36,111 nt of DNA from Streptosporangiaceae bacterium (GCA_030040475.1 JASHTQ010000400.1:1-36111); one strand, 5' to 3'; numbered from the stretch's first letter, positions 25,046 through 33,278 are shown. Notes: generated by a model not told the origin, from the sequence alone. Numbers and translations: made by a program.

Positions 25046-25681
25046 ATGAGCGACACGGGCGGCATTCCGCGTTTTCCGGCAGCGCATGCGCTGTCCCGCG
25101 AACATGACAATAGGGACAATGACGGCATTATCGCACTGTGCACCGCGAACATATGCCGGTCTCCGATGGCCGCCGCGCTGCTGAGCAGGCGGCTGGCCGC
25201 GCTCGGCGTGAGTGTCGCCGTGCGCTCGGCGGGGATGCTGTCCAGCGGAGATCCTCCGTGCCCGGAAGTCGTCTCGGTCATGGCATGGCGCGGGGTCGAC
25301 ATCGCCTCGCACCGCAGTCACCTCGCCCAGGCCGACGACCTGGCACGCGCCGGCCTGGTCCTGGCAATGGCCCGAGACAATCTCCGTCAGGCGGTGATCG
25401 TCGAACCCGGCGTCTGGCCTCGTGCATTCACCCTCAAGGAACTCGTCCGGCGGGGTGACCAGATCGGGCCGCGGCGGCCCGGGGAGCCGCTGCGCGGCTG
25501 GCTGTCGCGTGCCCACGCGGGACGGGAGCGCCTTTCGTTGCTCGGTGACTCCGCAGAGGACGACGTGGCGGATCCCATCGGAGGGCCGCTCGGAGCCTAC
25601 GAGGAGACCGCCGACCTGCTGGATCTCCTGGTGACGAGGCTGGCCGAGCTGGGCTGGTCGCATGCCGGCACCCTTCCCTAG
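25046..25681 (+). CDS. Low-molecular-weight protein-tyrosine phosphatase (Wzb-like)
   Basis: A 211-aa LMW-PTP. The P-loop is CTANICRS with nucleophile C32 and R38, followed by PMAAALL. The general-acid loop is DVADPIGGP with D176. The middle SAGMLSSGDPPCPE and GVDIASHRSHLAQ are typical of the family. It is longer than the usual 150-aa enzymes because of a 27-residue polar head and an insert with basic residues (RRGDQIGPRRPGEPLRG). It should dephosphorylate the BY-kinase tyrosine tail. It is divergent from that kinase and convergent with the PglF-like gene; the two stops share the four bases CTAG at 25678-25681. Confidence 0.92.
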   Translation: MSDTGGIPRFPAAHALSREHDNRDNDGIIALCTANICRSPMAAALLSRRLAALGVSVAVRSAGMLSSGDPPCPEVVSVMAWRGVDIASHRSHLAQADDLARAGLVLAMARDNLRQAVIVEPGVWPRAFTLKELVRRGDQIGPRRPGEPLRGWLSRAHAGRERLSLLGDSAEDDVADPIGGPLGAYEETADLLDLLVTRLAELGWSHAGTLP

Positions 25682-27627
25682 CCGACCCGCCGGACTGGAC
25701 CGGGCACGCCGGCGAGCTTGGCCCCGGCTTCCCTGACGGCCTTGACCCCGCCGTGGTCCTGGGCTGGGATGGTCAGCCCGTCCCCCTCGACCGGCCCGCA
25801 GGCATGCCTGGCCAGTGCGAGACGGATGGAATCGGCATCGGCGCCGGGATCCAGCGCGGTGATCTCGTCGGGCCGCAGCGCGGGCGCCGGGACCTGGCAG
25901 ATCAGCGGGTGAAGCGGGCGCTGGTCGGTTTCGCCTGGCCCGAGCCTGTCTTCGGTCAGCTTCTCGCCAGGACGCAGCCCGGTGAATACGATCTCAAGCT
26001 CCCGGTCGCTGCTGGCCGTCAGCCTGCGCGCCATGTCGGCGATCCGCACCGGTTCGCCCATGTCGAGGACGAGGACCTCCCCGCCACGGCCGATCGCGGC
26101 GGCCTGCAGCACAAGATGCACCGCCTCGTCGGCGAGCATGAAAAAGCGGCTGACATCTGGATGGGTCACCGTGACCGGGCCGCCCGCGGCTACCTGTGCG
26201 GACAGGGCGGTGAGCACCGAGCCACGACTGCCGAGGACATTACCGAAACGGACGCTCATGTACGTGCCACCGGTCCGGATGGCCATATACGCGGTAAGGC
26301 GCTCGGTGATGCGCTTGGAGTAGCCGAGCACGCTTACCGGGTTCGCGGCCTTGTCCGAGGAGATGTTGACGAATGCCTCGACGCCATGCTCGGCGGCGGC
26401 CTCCAAGACGGTGAGGGTTCCCCACACGTTGGTCTTGAGCGCCTCCGCCGGGCAGCGTTCCAGCAGCGGCAGGTGCTTGAGCGCGGCGGCGTGGAAGACA
26501 ATGTCGGGCCGGAACTTGGCGAACACCTCCCTGACCCTGCGCTGGTCGCGGATGTCGGCCAGCACGGTCTCCTCGGAATCGAGCAGGGCACGCCCGCGCA
26601 GCGCGAGCTCCACCGCGTGCAAGGCCGACTCATCACGATCCAGCATGATCAGCTGAGCCGATTCCAGCAGGTGCAGCTGGCGGCAGAGCTCGGCACCGAT
26701 GGACCCGCCGGCGCCCGTCACCAGGACGCGCTTGCCCGCTATGCGCTCGCGCACCGAGGCGGCGTCCGTCGTAATCGCCCGGCGACCGAGCAGGTCGCTG
26801 ATGCGAGGATCACGTACGCCTTCGATCTGCGCACCGCCGGTGAGCAGTTCCCTGACCGAGGGGATGACCTTCGGGATGAGCCCGCAGCGCTCGGCCGTCT
26901 CGGTGAGGTCGCGGATAACCTCCGCGCTGCCGCCGGCGATCGCGATGACCAGCACTCCGGCTCCGGTCCTCGCGGCGACATCGGCCATCTGGCCGCGCCC
27001 GCCGAGCACGGGCACTCCGTGAATCCGCAGCCGCCTCTTCACGGGATCATCGTCGAGGAGCGCGACCGGCTGGTAAGCCGCGCCAGGCTGCGTGGCCAGG
27101 CGGTGGATGAGCATCGCGCCCGCATCCCCGGCGCCGAAAACGATGATCTTCGTGGCCGTCGGCGCGGCCGGCCGTGACCGCAGCCTCGCCGCGAAGGCAA
27201 CGTACCTCGCGCCGAGCATCGCTATCACGGCGAAACCCGCGCCGCCAAGGACGGTCCCTGGCACCGCGGGCCGCCTGATTACCAGCGCGAGGTCAAGGGC
27301 TGTCAGGCAGCAGGTGGCCAGCAGAGCCGCGTATGCCACCGCCGCCACCTCGTCGCGGCTCCCGCGCAGGTACCGGCCGCGGTAGAGGCCGGCCGCGAGG
27401 CCACATCCGGTTACCATCGCGCAGATTCCCGCCACCCCCGACCACAGGACGGGCAGGCTCATGTGGGGGACCGCCTGACCGCCGGTCGCCCGGGCCGCTA
27501 TCAGGAGGCCACCGATCCACGCCACGACGTCGTATCCGGCCTCGGTGATCTGACGCACCCGCGTGCGCTTGCACAGACTACGAAGTAGCTGTCCCCCGAC
27601 CCGGCCGGCCAGCGCCTCCTGGCTCAC
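25678..27627 (-). CDS. PglF/CapD-type UDP-HexNAc 4,6-dehydratase, membrane-bound
   Basis: A 649-aa protein with four predicted N-terminal membrane helices (about residues 27-150). A first Rossmann motif follows, IIVFGAGDAGAMLIHRLA at about 163. The catalytic SDR domain has VLVTGAGGSIGAELCRQL at about 304 and NISSDKAANPVSVLGYSKRI, where this family has a non-tyrosine residue in place of the classic Tyr of YxxxK. MLADEAVHLVLQAA and GLRPGEKLTE follow. Such enzymes make UDP-4-keto-6-deoxy-HexNAc for diacetamido sugars, FucNAc or QuiNAc. GTG 27627 has GGAGGG five bases upstream. It probably supplies the sugar used by the WecA-like enzyme or WbuB-like GT4. Confidence 0.91.
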   Translation of the reverse strand: MSQEALAGRVGGQLLRSLCKRTRVRQITEAGYDVVAWIGGLLIAARATGGQAVPHMSLPVLWSGVAGICAMVTGCGLAAGLYRGRYLRGSRDEVAAVAYAALLATCCLTALDLALVIRRPAVPGTVLGGAGFAVIAMLGARYVAFAARLRSRPAAPTATKIIVFGAGDAGAMLIHRLATQPGAAYQPVALLDDDPVKRRLRIHGVPVLGGRGQMADVAARTGAGVLVIAIAGGSAEVIRDLTETAERCGLIPKVIPSVRELLTGGAQIEGVRDPRISDLLGRRAITTDAASVRERIAGKRVLVTGAGGSIGAELCRQLHLLESAQLIMLDRDESALHAVELALRGRALLDSEETVLADIRDQRRVREVFAKFRPDIVFHAAALKHLPLLERCPAEALKTNVWGTLTVLEAAAEHGVEAFVNISSDKAANPVSVLGYSKRITERLTAYMAIRTGGTYMSVRFGNVLGSRGSVLTALSAQVAAGGPVTVTHPDVSRFFMLADEAVHLVLQAAAIGRGGEVLVLDMGEPVRIADMARRLTASSDRELEIVFTGLRPGEKLTEDRLGPGETDQRPLHPLICQVPAPALRPDEITALDPGADADSIRLALARHACGPVEGDGLTIPAQDHGGVKAVREAGAKLAGVPGPVRRVG

Positions 27628-27695
27628 GCAATCCCTCCTCCAGCATCGCTCGGTAATGCCGGATCATTTCGCCTCTAACCCCCGACCCGCAGGCC

Positions 27696-27712
27696 CATTA
27701 CCTTCTGTAATG
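27696..27712. promoter_or_regulatory. Operator-like dyad CATTAC-N5-GTAATG
   Basis: Two perfect 6-bp arms (27696-27701 and 27707-27712) flank CTTCT. It lies 69 bp upstream of the GTG of the PglF-like gene, inside an AT-rich patch suitable for a promoter. Dyads of this geometry often bind dimeric repressors. Confidence 0.45.
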
Positions 27713-27761
27713 TAGATATCACACACCTCCAAGAGAACTGAACTGGGGAGGAAGAAGAGAT

Positions 27762-27830
27762 TTGCGCAAGGTCCGCAAGCAGCTAGCAGCCGCCAGAAAG
27801 CGGCAATTCAGGCGAAATACCGCTATGTGA
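27762..27830 (+). CDS. Possible 22-aa highly basic peptide
   Basis: TTG 27762 follows GGGGAGGAAGAAGAG, a very strong ribosome-site-like purine run at about 27745-27759. The frame reads (M)RKVRKQLAAARKRQFRRNTAM and stops at 27830. Nine of 22 residues are Arg or Lys. It could be a leader peptide upstream of the LCP gene or a chance frame; there is no homology I know. Confidence 0.2.
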   Translation: MRKVRKQLAAARKRQFRRNTAM

Positions 27831-28233
27831 GCCGACGGCATGAAACGAGGAAAGGCTGCTGGGCGAAGCGAAAAGGGCAAGGCGGGAAGAGTGAAATATC
27901 CGACAAGCCCGACCGGCCGGGAACGTTACTGTTCGGCACGGAACCTCTTCGCTTGGCTGGAACCGTCACCTGGGCATGACGCGGCCGTTTGCGACGAAAT
28001 ACCGGAAGCACTGCTCTTTGCCCCCAGGCCCGCATCTATTACTCTGTGTGATATAAACATGACACGCCGATACAACGAGCAAACTGGGAATTAGTTGAAG
28101 CTCCCGGCAGGCGACAATCCGGCTGCCCGGGAAGCATTCCGGCCGAATGCCGCCTTAGAGGGAACTACGCCGCCGGAAGGACCAAATCTACCGGGCAATA
28201 CTCAAGGCGCCCGGGGCCGAGGGGGAGAGTGAA

Positions 28234-29280
28234 ATGTCCGATACGTCCGACATAAACGTCGCCAGCAGCGCCGCTGCCTCCGCGGGAGACTCCGGCGCCC
28301 CTCCTGAGGGTACGCCGCCCCGCCGGCGGAAGCGCCGCAGCACGCGCATTGCGCTGATCTCGGTCGGCTCGGTCTTCGCCGTGGCGGTCGCGGCCGTGGT
28401 CGGCGTCCTGTTGTACGTCAACAACGAGGTGAGCAGCATCCCGCGCGTTCACGTCGGCGGGCTCACCCCGTCCAACTCCAGCAAAGAGACCTTCCTGATC
28501 ACCACCCAGCAGGTGGGGGCGACAGCGTTGACCAGTGCGCAACAGGCCGCCGCCGCACACTCGGCTAGCGACCTCGTCATGCTGCTGCATATCAACGCTG
28601 ACGGGGCTACGGGGGGTGCGGTGACCATTCCCGGCAGCGTCAGCGTCAGCGTGCCGGGCCACGGGACTCAGCCGCTGTGGGACGCCCTCGTGGAAGGGGG
28701 ACCGACCCTGCTGGTCAAGACCGTCACGCAGCTCACCGGGATCGCCATCAACCATTACGCGCGGATCGACTTCAGCCACATCACCAACCTGATAAACGCC
28801 GTCGGCGGGCTCGACGTCGACGTTCCCGTCGCGACCAAGGGCTTCGGCTACAACTTCGTCAAGGGAATCAACTATCTCAACGGCACGACCGCCATCTACT
28901 ACGCGCGCGACCCGAAGATCAGCGACCAGGACCGGCTGCTGCGCCAGGAGAACCTGGTCCGCGTGCTCCTGACCAAGATCGCCGGCGACCATCTGCTCAC
29001 CAGCCCGATCACGGCAATTCACGTGCTCGACTCGATCAAGAGCATGCTGACCGTGGACAGCAACCTGAGCAACACCCAGGTGGCGTCGCTCGCCACGAAG
29101 TTTGACAACAAGAACGCCGGCTCGGCGGTCTATCTCACGGCGGCAACCCTGACCGTGGGCGGAAAGCACATGCTGGACACGGCGATCGACGATCAGCTCT
29201 GGACGGCGGTCGACAACGACTCGCTCACGGCGTTCGCCCAGAAGTACCCGTCGACGGTGACGCCCGAGGCCGCGCCTTGA
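28234..29280 (+). CDS. LytR-CpsA-Psr (LCP) family protein, atypical active site
   Basis: A 348-aa membrane-anchored protein. After a Ser/Ala head come the basic run RRRKRRSTR and a helix at about residues 39-62 (ALISVGSVFAVAVAAVVGVL). The extracellular part is LCP-like: SASDLVMLLHIN, LVKTVTQLTGIAINHYARID, INAVGGLDVDVP, and DRLLRQENLVRVLL with the conserved Arg pair. LCP enzymes move polymers from undecaprenyl-PP onto peptidoglycan. Oddly, the usual GSDSR-type motif is replaced by FLITTQQVG, and the Arg of RSDT is Ser, so two substrate/metal-binding positions are missing. It may be a non-catalytic or divergent member. ATG 28234 has GGGGGAGAG upstream. Attachment of the locus polysaccharide is inferred from proximity. 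Confidence 0.85.
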   Translation: MSDTSDINVASSAAASAGDSGAPPEGTPPRRRKRRSTRIALISVGSVFAVAVAAVVGVLLYVNNEVSSIPRVHVGGLTPSNSSKETFLITTQQVGATALTSAQQAAAAHSASDLVMLLHINADGATGGAVTIPGSVSVSVPGHGTQPLWDALVEGGPTLLVKTVTQLTGIAINHYARIDFSHITNLINAVGGLDVDVPVATKGFGYNFVKGINYLNGTTAIYYARDPKISDQDRLLRQENLVRVLLTKIAGDHLLTSPITAIHVLDSIKSMLTVDSNLSNTQVASLATKFDNKNAGSAVYLTAATLTVGGKHMLDTAIDDQLWTAVDNDSLTAFAQKYPSTVTPEAAP

Positions 29281-29302
29281 CGTAGCTCTCAGCTTGCCCA
29301 GG

Positions 29303-29367
29303 TCACGTCGCCGCTGTCACGTCGCCCCCTATCACGTCGCCGCTGTCACGTCGCCGCTGTCACGTTG
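29303..29367. repeat. 14-bp tandem repeat at the 3' end of the MarR gene
   Basis: The unit TCACGTCGCCGCTG starts at 29303, 29317 (variant, plus one base), 29332, 29346 and 29360 (partial, TCACGTTG). The stop codon of the MarR-type gene is the TCA beginning the fourth unit, so the last codons of the gene are repeat-derived. Confidence 0.85.
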
Positions 29368-29780
29368 TCGCGCAGCCTGGCCAGCAGGGTCCCGAGCAGG
29401 ACCACGTCCTGCTCGGACAGGCCTGCGCGCAGTTGCTCGTCGAAGGCGGTGGCCGCGTCCCTGAGACGGAAGAAGAGCGCGTCGCCGTCCGCCGTCAGCT
29501 CTACCACGTGCAGCCGCCGGTTGCCGGGATCCCGGCGGCGGGTGACCAGCCCGGCCGACTCCATCGCATTCAGGTGATGAGTGAGCGTGGCGCCCTGGAT
29601 GCCGACGGCCTCCGCGAGCTCGCGCTGGCTGGAAGGCTGCCCGCGCTTCAGCGATATCAGCACGAGCCAGACCGGCAGCGACCCGCCCGCAGCGGCCAGC
29701 GCATCGTCGAAGGCCCGGCTGACGGCCCTGGACACCCGGGTCAGCTGCAGTCCGAGGGGCTGGCGGGCGGGACGGGGCAT
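29346..29780 (-). CDS. MarR family transcriptional regulator
   Basis: A 144-aa winged-helix dimeric regulator. The recognition region reads QRELAEAVGIQGATLTHHL, then the wing ESAGLVTRRRDPGNRRLHVVEL, typical of MarR. The flanking helices form the dimer interface. It is divergent from the SDR gene across an 80-bp gap with GATATCG repeats, and most likely represses that gene and itself in response to a small ligand. ATG 29780 is the only good start. The C-terminus (NVTAAT) is encoded by the 14-bp tandem repeat, so its length could vary with copy number. Confidence 0.92.
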   Translation of the reverse strand: MPRPARQPLGLQLTRVSRAVSRAFDDALAAAGGSLPVWLVLISLKRGQPSSQRELAEAVGIQGATLTHHLNAMESAGLVTRRRDPGNRRLHVVELTADGDALFFRLRDAATAFDEQLRAGLSEQDVVLLGTLLARLRDNVTAAT

Positions 29781-29821
29781 GCGGGAAGCCTAACACTAGT
29801 TCCGTAGCTCTCTAATCGTTT

Positions 29822-29843
29822 GATATCGTACGCTTAGATATCG
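29822..29843. promoter_or_regulatory. Paired GATATCG sites, probable MarR operator
   Basis: GATATCG occurs at 29822-29828 and 29837-29843, 15 bp apart in the same orientation. Each contains the self-complementary GATATC. They sit between the divergent MarR and SDR genes, the usual location for a MarR operator. Confidence 0.55.
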
Positions 29844-29860
29844 AACTGTTAGGAGTCACC

Positions 29861-30679
29861 GTGGACGATCAGTTCCAGTCACAAGACCAGCCCATGCGCG
29901 GCCGGGTGGCACTCGTGGCCGGCGCGAGCAGGGGTATCGGGGCGGCCACCGCCGAGGCCTTCGCCGCAGCGGGAGCCGCGGTGGTCCTCGGCGCCCGCGA
30001 CACCGCCGCCCTGAAGTCCGTGGCGGACGGCATCGAGGCGCGCGGCGGCCGGGCGATTGCCGTCAGCACCGATGTCACGGACGTCGGCTCGGCCCGCCAT
30101 CTGGTCGAGGCGGCCATGGCCAGCTACGGCCGCCTCGACGCGGCGTTCAACAATGCCGCCGCCGGGCCGCTCCCCGCGCCGCTCGGCGAGATCGATCCGG
30201 ACGAGTTCGACGTCGGCATCGCCACCAACATCCGCGGCACCTTCCTCGGCATGAAGTTCCAGATTCCGGCCATGCTCGCCGGCGGCGGCGGGGCGATCGT
30301 CAACATGGCCTCCATCGCCGGGCTGAACGGGACCGCCAACCTCGCGGCGTACGTGGCAGGCAAGGCCGGGATCATCGGCCTGACCAAGGTCGCCGCTCTC
30401 GACTACGCCGATCAGGGCATCCGGGTGAACGTGGTGGCGCCGGGCCCGATCCTGACCTATCACCTTGAGGCGGCGGGACCGCAGGCACAGCGCGGGGCCG
30501 CGCTTTCGACGCCGATGCGGCGCGTGGGCACAGTGGCGGAGGTGGCGCGGGCAGTGCTCTGGCTGTGCTCGGATCAGTCCTCGTTCATCACCGGGACCGT
30601 GATGCCCATAGACGGCGGCCAGGCCGCGGGGAACAAACCGCCGCAGATGTACCGGCAGGGCCAGCCGATGCGCGACTAG
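29861..30679 (+). CDS. SDR family oxidoreductase (classical type)
   Basis: A 272-aa classical short-chain dehydrogenase/reductase. The cofactor motif is GASRGIG at residues 21-27, NNAAAG follows at 97-102, and the catalytic residues are S151, Y164 and K168 (SIAG then YVAGK). The APGPILT segment and C-terminal SSFITGTVMPIDGGQA are standard. Substrate is not predictable; such enzymes paired with MarR regulators often detoxify or convert small carbonyl compounds. GTG 29861 has AGGAG five bases upstream. Its stop overlaps that of the convergent VOC gene through a shared CTAG. Confidence 0.93.
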   Translation: MDDQFQSQDQPMRGRVALVAGASRGIGAATAEAFAAAGAAVVLGARDTAALKSVADGIEARGGRAIAVSTDVTDVGSARHLVEAAMASYGRLDAAFNNAAAGPLPAPLGEIDPDEFDVGIATNIRGTFLGMKFQIPAMLAGGGGAIVNMASIAGLNGTANLAAYVAGKAGIIGLTKVAALDYADQGIRVNVVAPGPILTYHLEAAGPQAQRGAALSTPMRRVGTVAEVARAVLWLCSDQSSFITGTVMPIDGGQAAGNKPPQMYRQGQPMRD

Positions 30680-31065
30680 GCGTGCTGGTCGGGTACGTGG
30701 GCGAGGTCCACGATGCAGAACCTGTTGCCCTCGGTGTCGGCAAGCACGATGAAGTCCGGGTCGGCCGGGTAACTGTCCCAGTCCACTGCGCTGGCGCCGA
30801 GTGAGGTCAGGCGCGCTGCCTCAGCCTCCTGCTCGGCGACGCCGGTCACGTGCAGGTCGAGGTGGATGCGCGGGTGTTCCTCGGCCGGCGTCCGGCTCGT
30901 CTGCAGCGCGATTGGGGTACCGCTCGCGCCTTCCGGGGGCACGAGCGTCACGGCCCAGCCGCCGTACCCGTCCTCGCGCACCTGGTATCCGAGCGCGGCC
31001 CGCCAGAAATCAGCCGCCCGCTGACGATCGGCCACGCCAAGAACCACCACACCGAGCGTAAGCAT
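30676..31065 (-). CDS. VOC family (glyoxalase/bleomycin-resistance fold) protein
   Basis: A 129-aa VOC protein. The two beta-alpha-beta-beta-beta modules are visible as LGVVVLGVADRQRAADFW with ALGYQVREDGYGGWAVTL, and HLDLHVTGVAEQEAEAARL with FIVLADTEGNRFCIVD. The second ends in the family signature DTEGNRFCIV. It matches the small actinobacterial VOC subgroup of unknown substrate. ATG 31065 is preceded by GGAGGATCTATCC. Convergent with the SDR gene. Confidence 0.9.
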   Translation of the reverse strand: MLTLGVVVLGVADRQRAADFWRAALGYQVREDGYGGWAVTLVPPEGASGTPIALQTSRTPAEEHPRIHLDLHVTGVAEQEAEAARLTSLGASAVDWDSYPADPDFIVLADTEGNRFCIVDLAHVPDQHA

Positions 31066-31168
31066 GGATAGATCCTCCTCGTTTCCCAACGTTTTCCTAC
31101 CGCTTTCTCAGCGCAGTGCGGCTTTCGCGCAGGTTGCGCGGCAGGGCCGGCCGCTAGCTTGAGTCATC

Positions 31169-32530
31169 ATGTCCGACACTGCCACCGGACCAGTGCCAGG
31201 TCTCCCGCCGCGGCCCGATCAGCCAGCCACCACGGCCGGGCCACGGCTGGCCTGGCTGGACGCGCTGCGAGGTATCGCCGCGCTGTGCGTGGTGTTCGAC
31301 CACCTGACCTACTCCGTGCTCCAGCCCGTCCGGGATTCGGTCTATCACTGGTTCGACCCCGGCCAGTATGGCGTCTTCGTGTTCTTCATCGTCAGCGGCT
31401 ACATCGTGCCCGCCTCGCTGGAGCGCAAGGGCAGCGTCCGCAGTTTCTGGGTCAGCCGGATCTTCCGGCTGTACCCGCTCTACCTGTTCGCAGTGGGTGG
31501 CATGATCGTGCTGTGGGCCGCGGGGATCGGCTCGCTGTCCGGCATGAATACCGACACCGTGACGGCATCGTTCGCCGATGTGTTTATGCTGCAGGGCGCG
31601 CTCTGGGCGCCGACGCTGCCCAACGTGGTCTGGTCGCTGGCCTACGAGATGGCGTTCTACCTGCTGCTCACCGCGCTTTTCCTCGGCGGCGCGCACCGGC
31701 GCAGCGGCAGGTACGCTCTGGTCTTCGGGGTCGCGGCTGTGGCGCTCGGCGGGCTGCTGCGTCCGGGGAGCCTGTCCTTCGACCTCCTCACGCCCGGTGT
31801 CGTCGTGGCGATCACCGACTCGGTGGTGCTCGTCGGCCTTGCCCTCGCCGTGGCCGCCCGGGGATGGCCGCGGACCGCCGGCGCGGTGGCCGCTGCGGTA
31901 ACCGGCCTGCTGCTGATCGTGTTCAACGGCGGGTACGCCGCGTCGTGGGAGACGTTCACCATCTTCGCGCTGATGTTCACGGGGACCCTGCTGTACCGCG
32001 CGGAGAACGGTCAGATCCCCTGGCGCCGTGCGCGCCTGGCGGTGATCGTGGTGTTCGGGCTCGTGCTCGTGGCGGGGCTGTGGCACATCTCGCCAGGCGG
32101 GAACCCCTCGTCGATACGCGTGGGATTCAACTCACTGGAATTCGCCGGCCTCACGTTCGCGGTCGCCATGCTGTGCCGTAACCGGAAGGTTCCGCGCTTC
32201 GTTGCCTGGCTCGGCCTGGTGAGCTACTCGATCTACCTCATCCACCCGATGCTGATCGAGGCCTATACGAGCGTGCCGGTGACCCGCAACGAGAACTTCG
32301 TGCCGATGGAGCTCGGCCTTGTCGCGGCCTTCGTGCTGGCCCTGCTGGTCTGTGCCGCCCTCACTCACCGCTTCATCGAGGCTCCGATGCAGCGACTGGG
32401 CCGGCGGGTCGCGCGGCGGCTGGACGTCCGGTTCGGGGAGGACCTGTCGCGGCCCCGACGCGCCGGACTGGCCAGCAGGTACGCGGATCGCTCCGGCGTG
32501 CCCGCGGTCGAGGGCGCGGGCCGCGCCTAG
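31169..32530 (+). CDS. Acyltransferase family 3 (OafA-like) membrane protein
   Basis: A 453-aa membrane protein with about ten helices. RLAWLDALRGIAALCVVFDHL near the N-terminus is the acyltransferase-3 signature with the catalytic His in the first helix region. YGVFVFFIVSGYIVPASLERK and VSRIFRLYPLYL follow, also characteristic. It should acetylate or otherwise acylate a sugar, lipid or glycan. It is some 3.5 kb from the polysaccharide locus, so a role in decorating that polymer is possible but not shown. The short N-terminal MSDTATGPVPG head resembles the LCP gene's MSDTSDI start. No ribosome site is strong. Confidence 0.9.
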   Translation: MSDTATGPVPGLPPRPDQPATTAGPRLAWLDALRGIAALCVVFDHLTYSVLQPVRDSVYHWFDPGQYGVFVFFIVSGYIVPASLERKGSVRSFWVSRIFRLYPLYLFAVGGMIVLWAAGIGSLSGMNTDTVTASFADVFMLQGALWAPTLPNVVWSLAYEMAFYLLLTALFLGGAHRRSGRYALVFGVAAVALGGLLRPGSLSFDLLTPGVVVAITDSVVLVGLALAVAARGWPRTAGAVAAAVTGLLLIVFNGGYAASWETFTIFALMFTGTLLYRAENGQIPWRRARLAVIVVFGLVLVAGLWHISPGGNPSSIRVGFNSLEFAGLTFAVAMLCRNRKVPRFVAWLGLVSYSIYLIHPMLIEAYTSVPVTRNENFVPMELGLVAAFVLALLVCAALTHRFIEAPMQRLGRRVARRLDVRFGEDLSRPRRAGLASRYADRSGVPAVEGAGRA

Positions 32531-32630
32531 CCTCCCGTGGCATACCGCAACGCTCCCCCGCCGGGCCGGGCTCGGCCGATAGCAACGCCGCCGCTTCCGC
32601 CGCCGCCAATAGCCTTCCCCCGCCTCCCCC

Positions 32631-32660
32631 CGTGCCTTCCCGTGCCTTCCCGTGCCTTTT
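32631..32660. repeat. 10-bp tandem repeat CGTGCCTTCC, three copies
   Basis: Copies at 32631-32640, 32641-32650 and 32651-32660 (last ends TTTT), within a pyrimidine-rich tract after the acyltransferase gene. The run ending in T could belong to a transcription end, but no stem is evident. Confidence 0.75.
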
Positions 32661-33113
32661 CGCGCGGCCGGAAACCGGCTCCGTTTGTACCACTCCCGGC
32701 CATCGCTCGAATGGGCGGCGTGCCTTCGCTCTTCGCCCATGCGGGGCAGGATAGTGTCCAATGACTTTGGTTCAGCTGTGACAGGAATGGGCTAACTGAA
32801 AAACCTTACAAGGCTCCTTCCGCGATCCTGCTCAGCAACTTGTCTCGGCCGACCGGATGAAATACCTAAGCAATTACTGAGGGTCATCGAGTAGTCACGG
32901 CCTCACGCCCTCGGGCGAGCGCGGGTCCACGCGCCTGGTGCAGCCGGGCAAAGGTAGCGACTCGACGTTAGATTACGGATACTTTGGGTTAGAAGTCGGC
33001 TTGGCGCATCCGCTCCGGCACGACGGCCGACGGCTCGTGAGTGCTTGCTGACGTGGGCTTTTACCCTTCGCCGCGCAACCCCGCCGCCATATTCACGCTC
33101 TCGATATCCCTTC

Positions 33114-33132
33114 GAGATAACTGTGTTATCTC
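33114..33132. promoter_or_regulatory. Perfect dyad GAGATAAC-N3-GTTATCTC
   Basis: Eight-base arms at 33114-33121 and 33125-33132 around TGT, in an AT-rich patch about 115 bp upstream of the TATAAT box. Operator-like; no poly-T follows, so a terminator is less likely. Confidence 0.5.
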
Positions 33133-33164
33133 CTGTTAAAGTTGATGCGTATGTTTATCAAAAT

Positions 33165-33181
33165 GTTCCATAACTTGGAAC
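33165..33181. promoter_or_regulatory. Perfect dyad GTTCCA-N5-TGGAAC
   Basis: Six-base arms around TAACT, 64 bp upstream of the TATAAT box. Together with the dyad at 33114 it suggests regulated transcription of the NlpC/P60 gene. Confidence 0.45.
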
Positions 33182-33244
33182 AATCTCCTGATTTGGTCCA
33201 TTTCCTGGTAATGAAGACGCATGCTGTTTGAGCGCAAGGGACGT

Positions 33245-33250
33245 TATAAT
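33245..33250 (+). promoter_or_regulatory. TATAAT -10 box for the NlpC/P60 gene
   Basis: A perfect consensus -10 element. Seventeen bases upstream no good -35 is seen (GCTGTT-like), so it may need an activator. A start near 33257 would give a leader of about 135 bases. Confidence 0.45.
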
Positions 33251-33278
33251 CGCAGCGTGAAAAAGCGCTTTCCCTGCG

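Larger units (their letters stand above)
27628..28233. other. 606-bp intergenic region with dyad, basic micro-ORF and promoter-like AT-rich stretches
   Basis: This gap separates the leftward PglF-like gene from the rightward LCP gene and is AT-richer than its neighbours. It holds the CATTAC-N5-GTAATG dyad at 27696-27712 and a possible 22-aa basic ORF at 27762-27830. At 27888-27903 there is a 16-bp copy of the LCP translation-start region, and at about 28051 there is a TATAAA box (GTGTGATATAAACATG) that could drive the LCP gene. An 84-codon frame at 27840-28094 lacks coding bias. Confidence 0.6.

Noticed and set aside
25753..27177. Long 474-codon open frame on the plus strand
   Set aside because: It is antisense to the PglF-like gene, which has all family motifs. 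GC-rich third positions remove stops on the opposite strand.
27840..28094. 84-codon frame in the LCP upstream gap
   Set aside because: It has mixed third-position composition and no ribosome site; it includes the copied LCP start motif in another frame.
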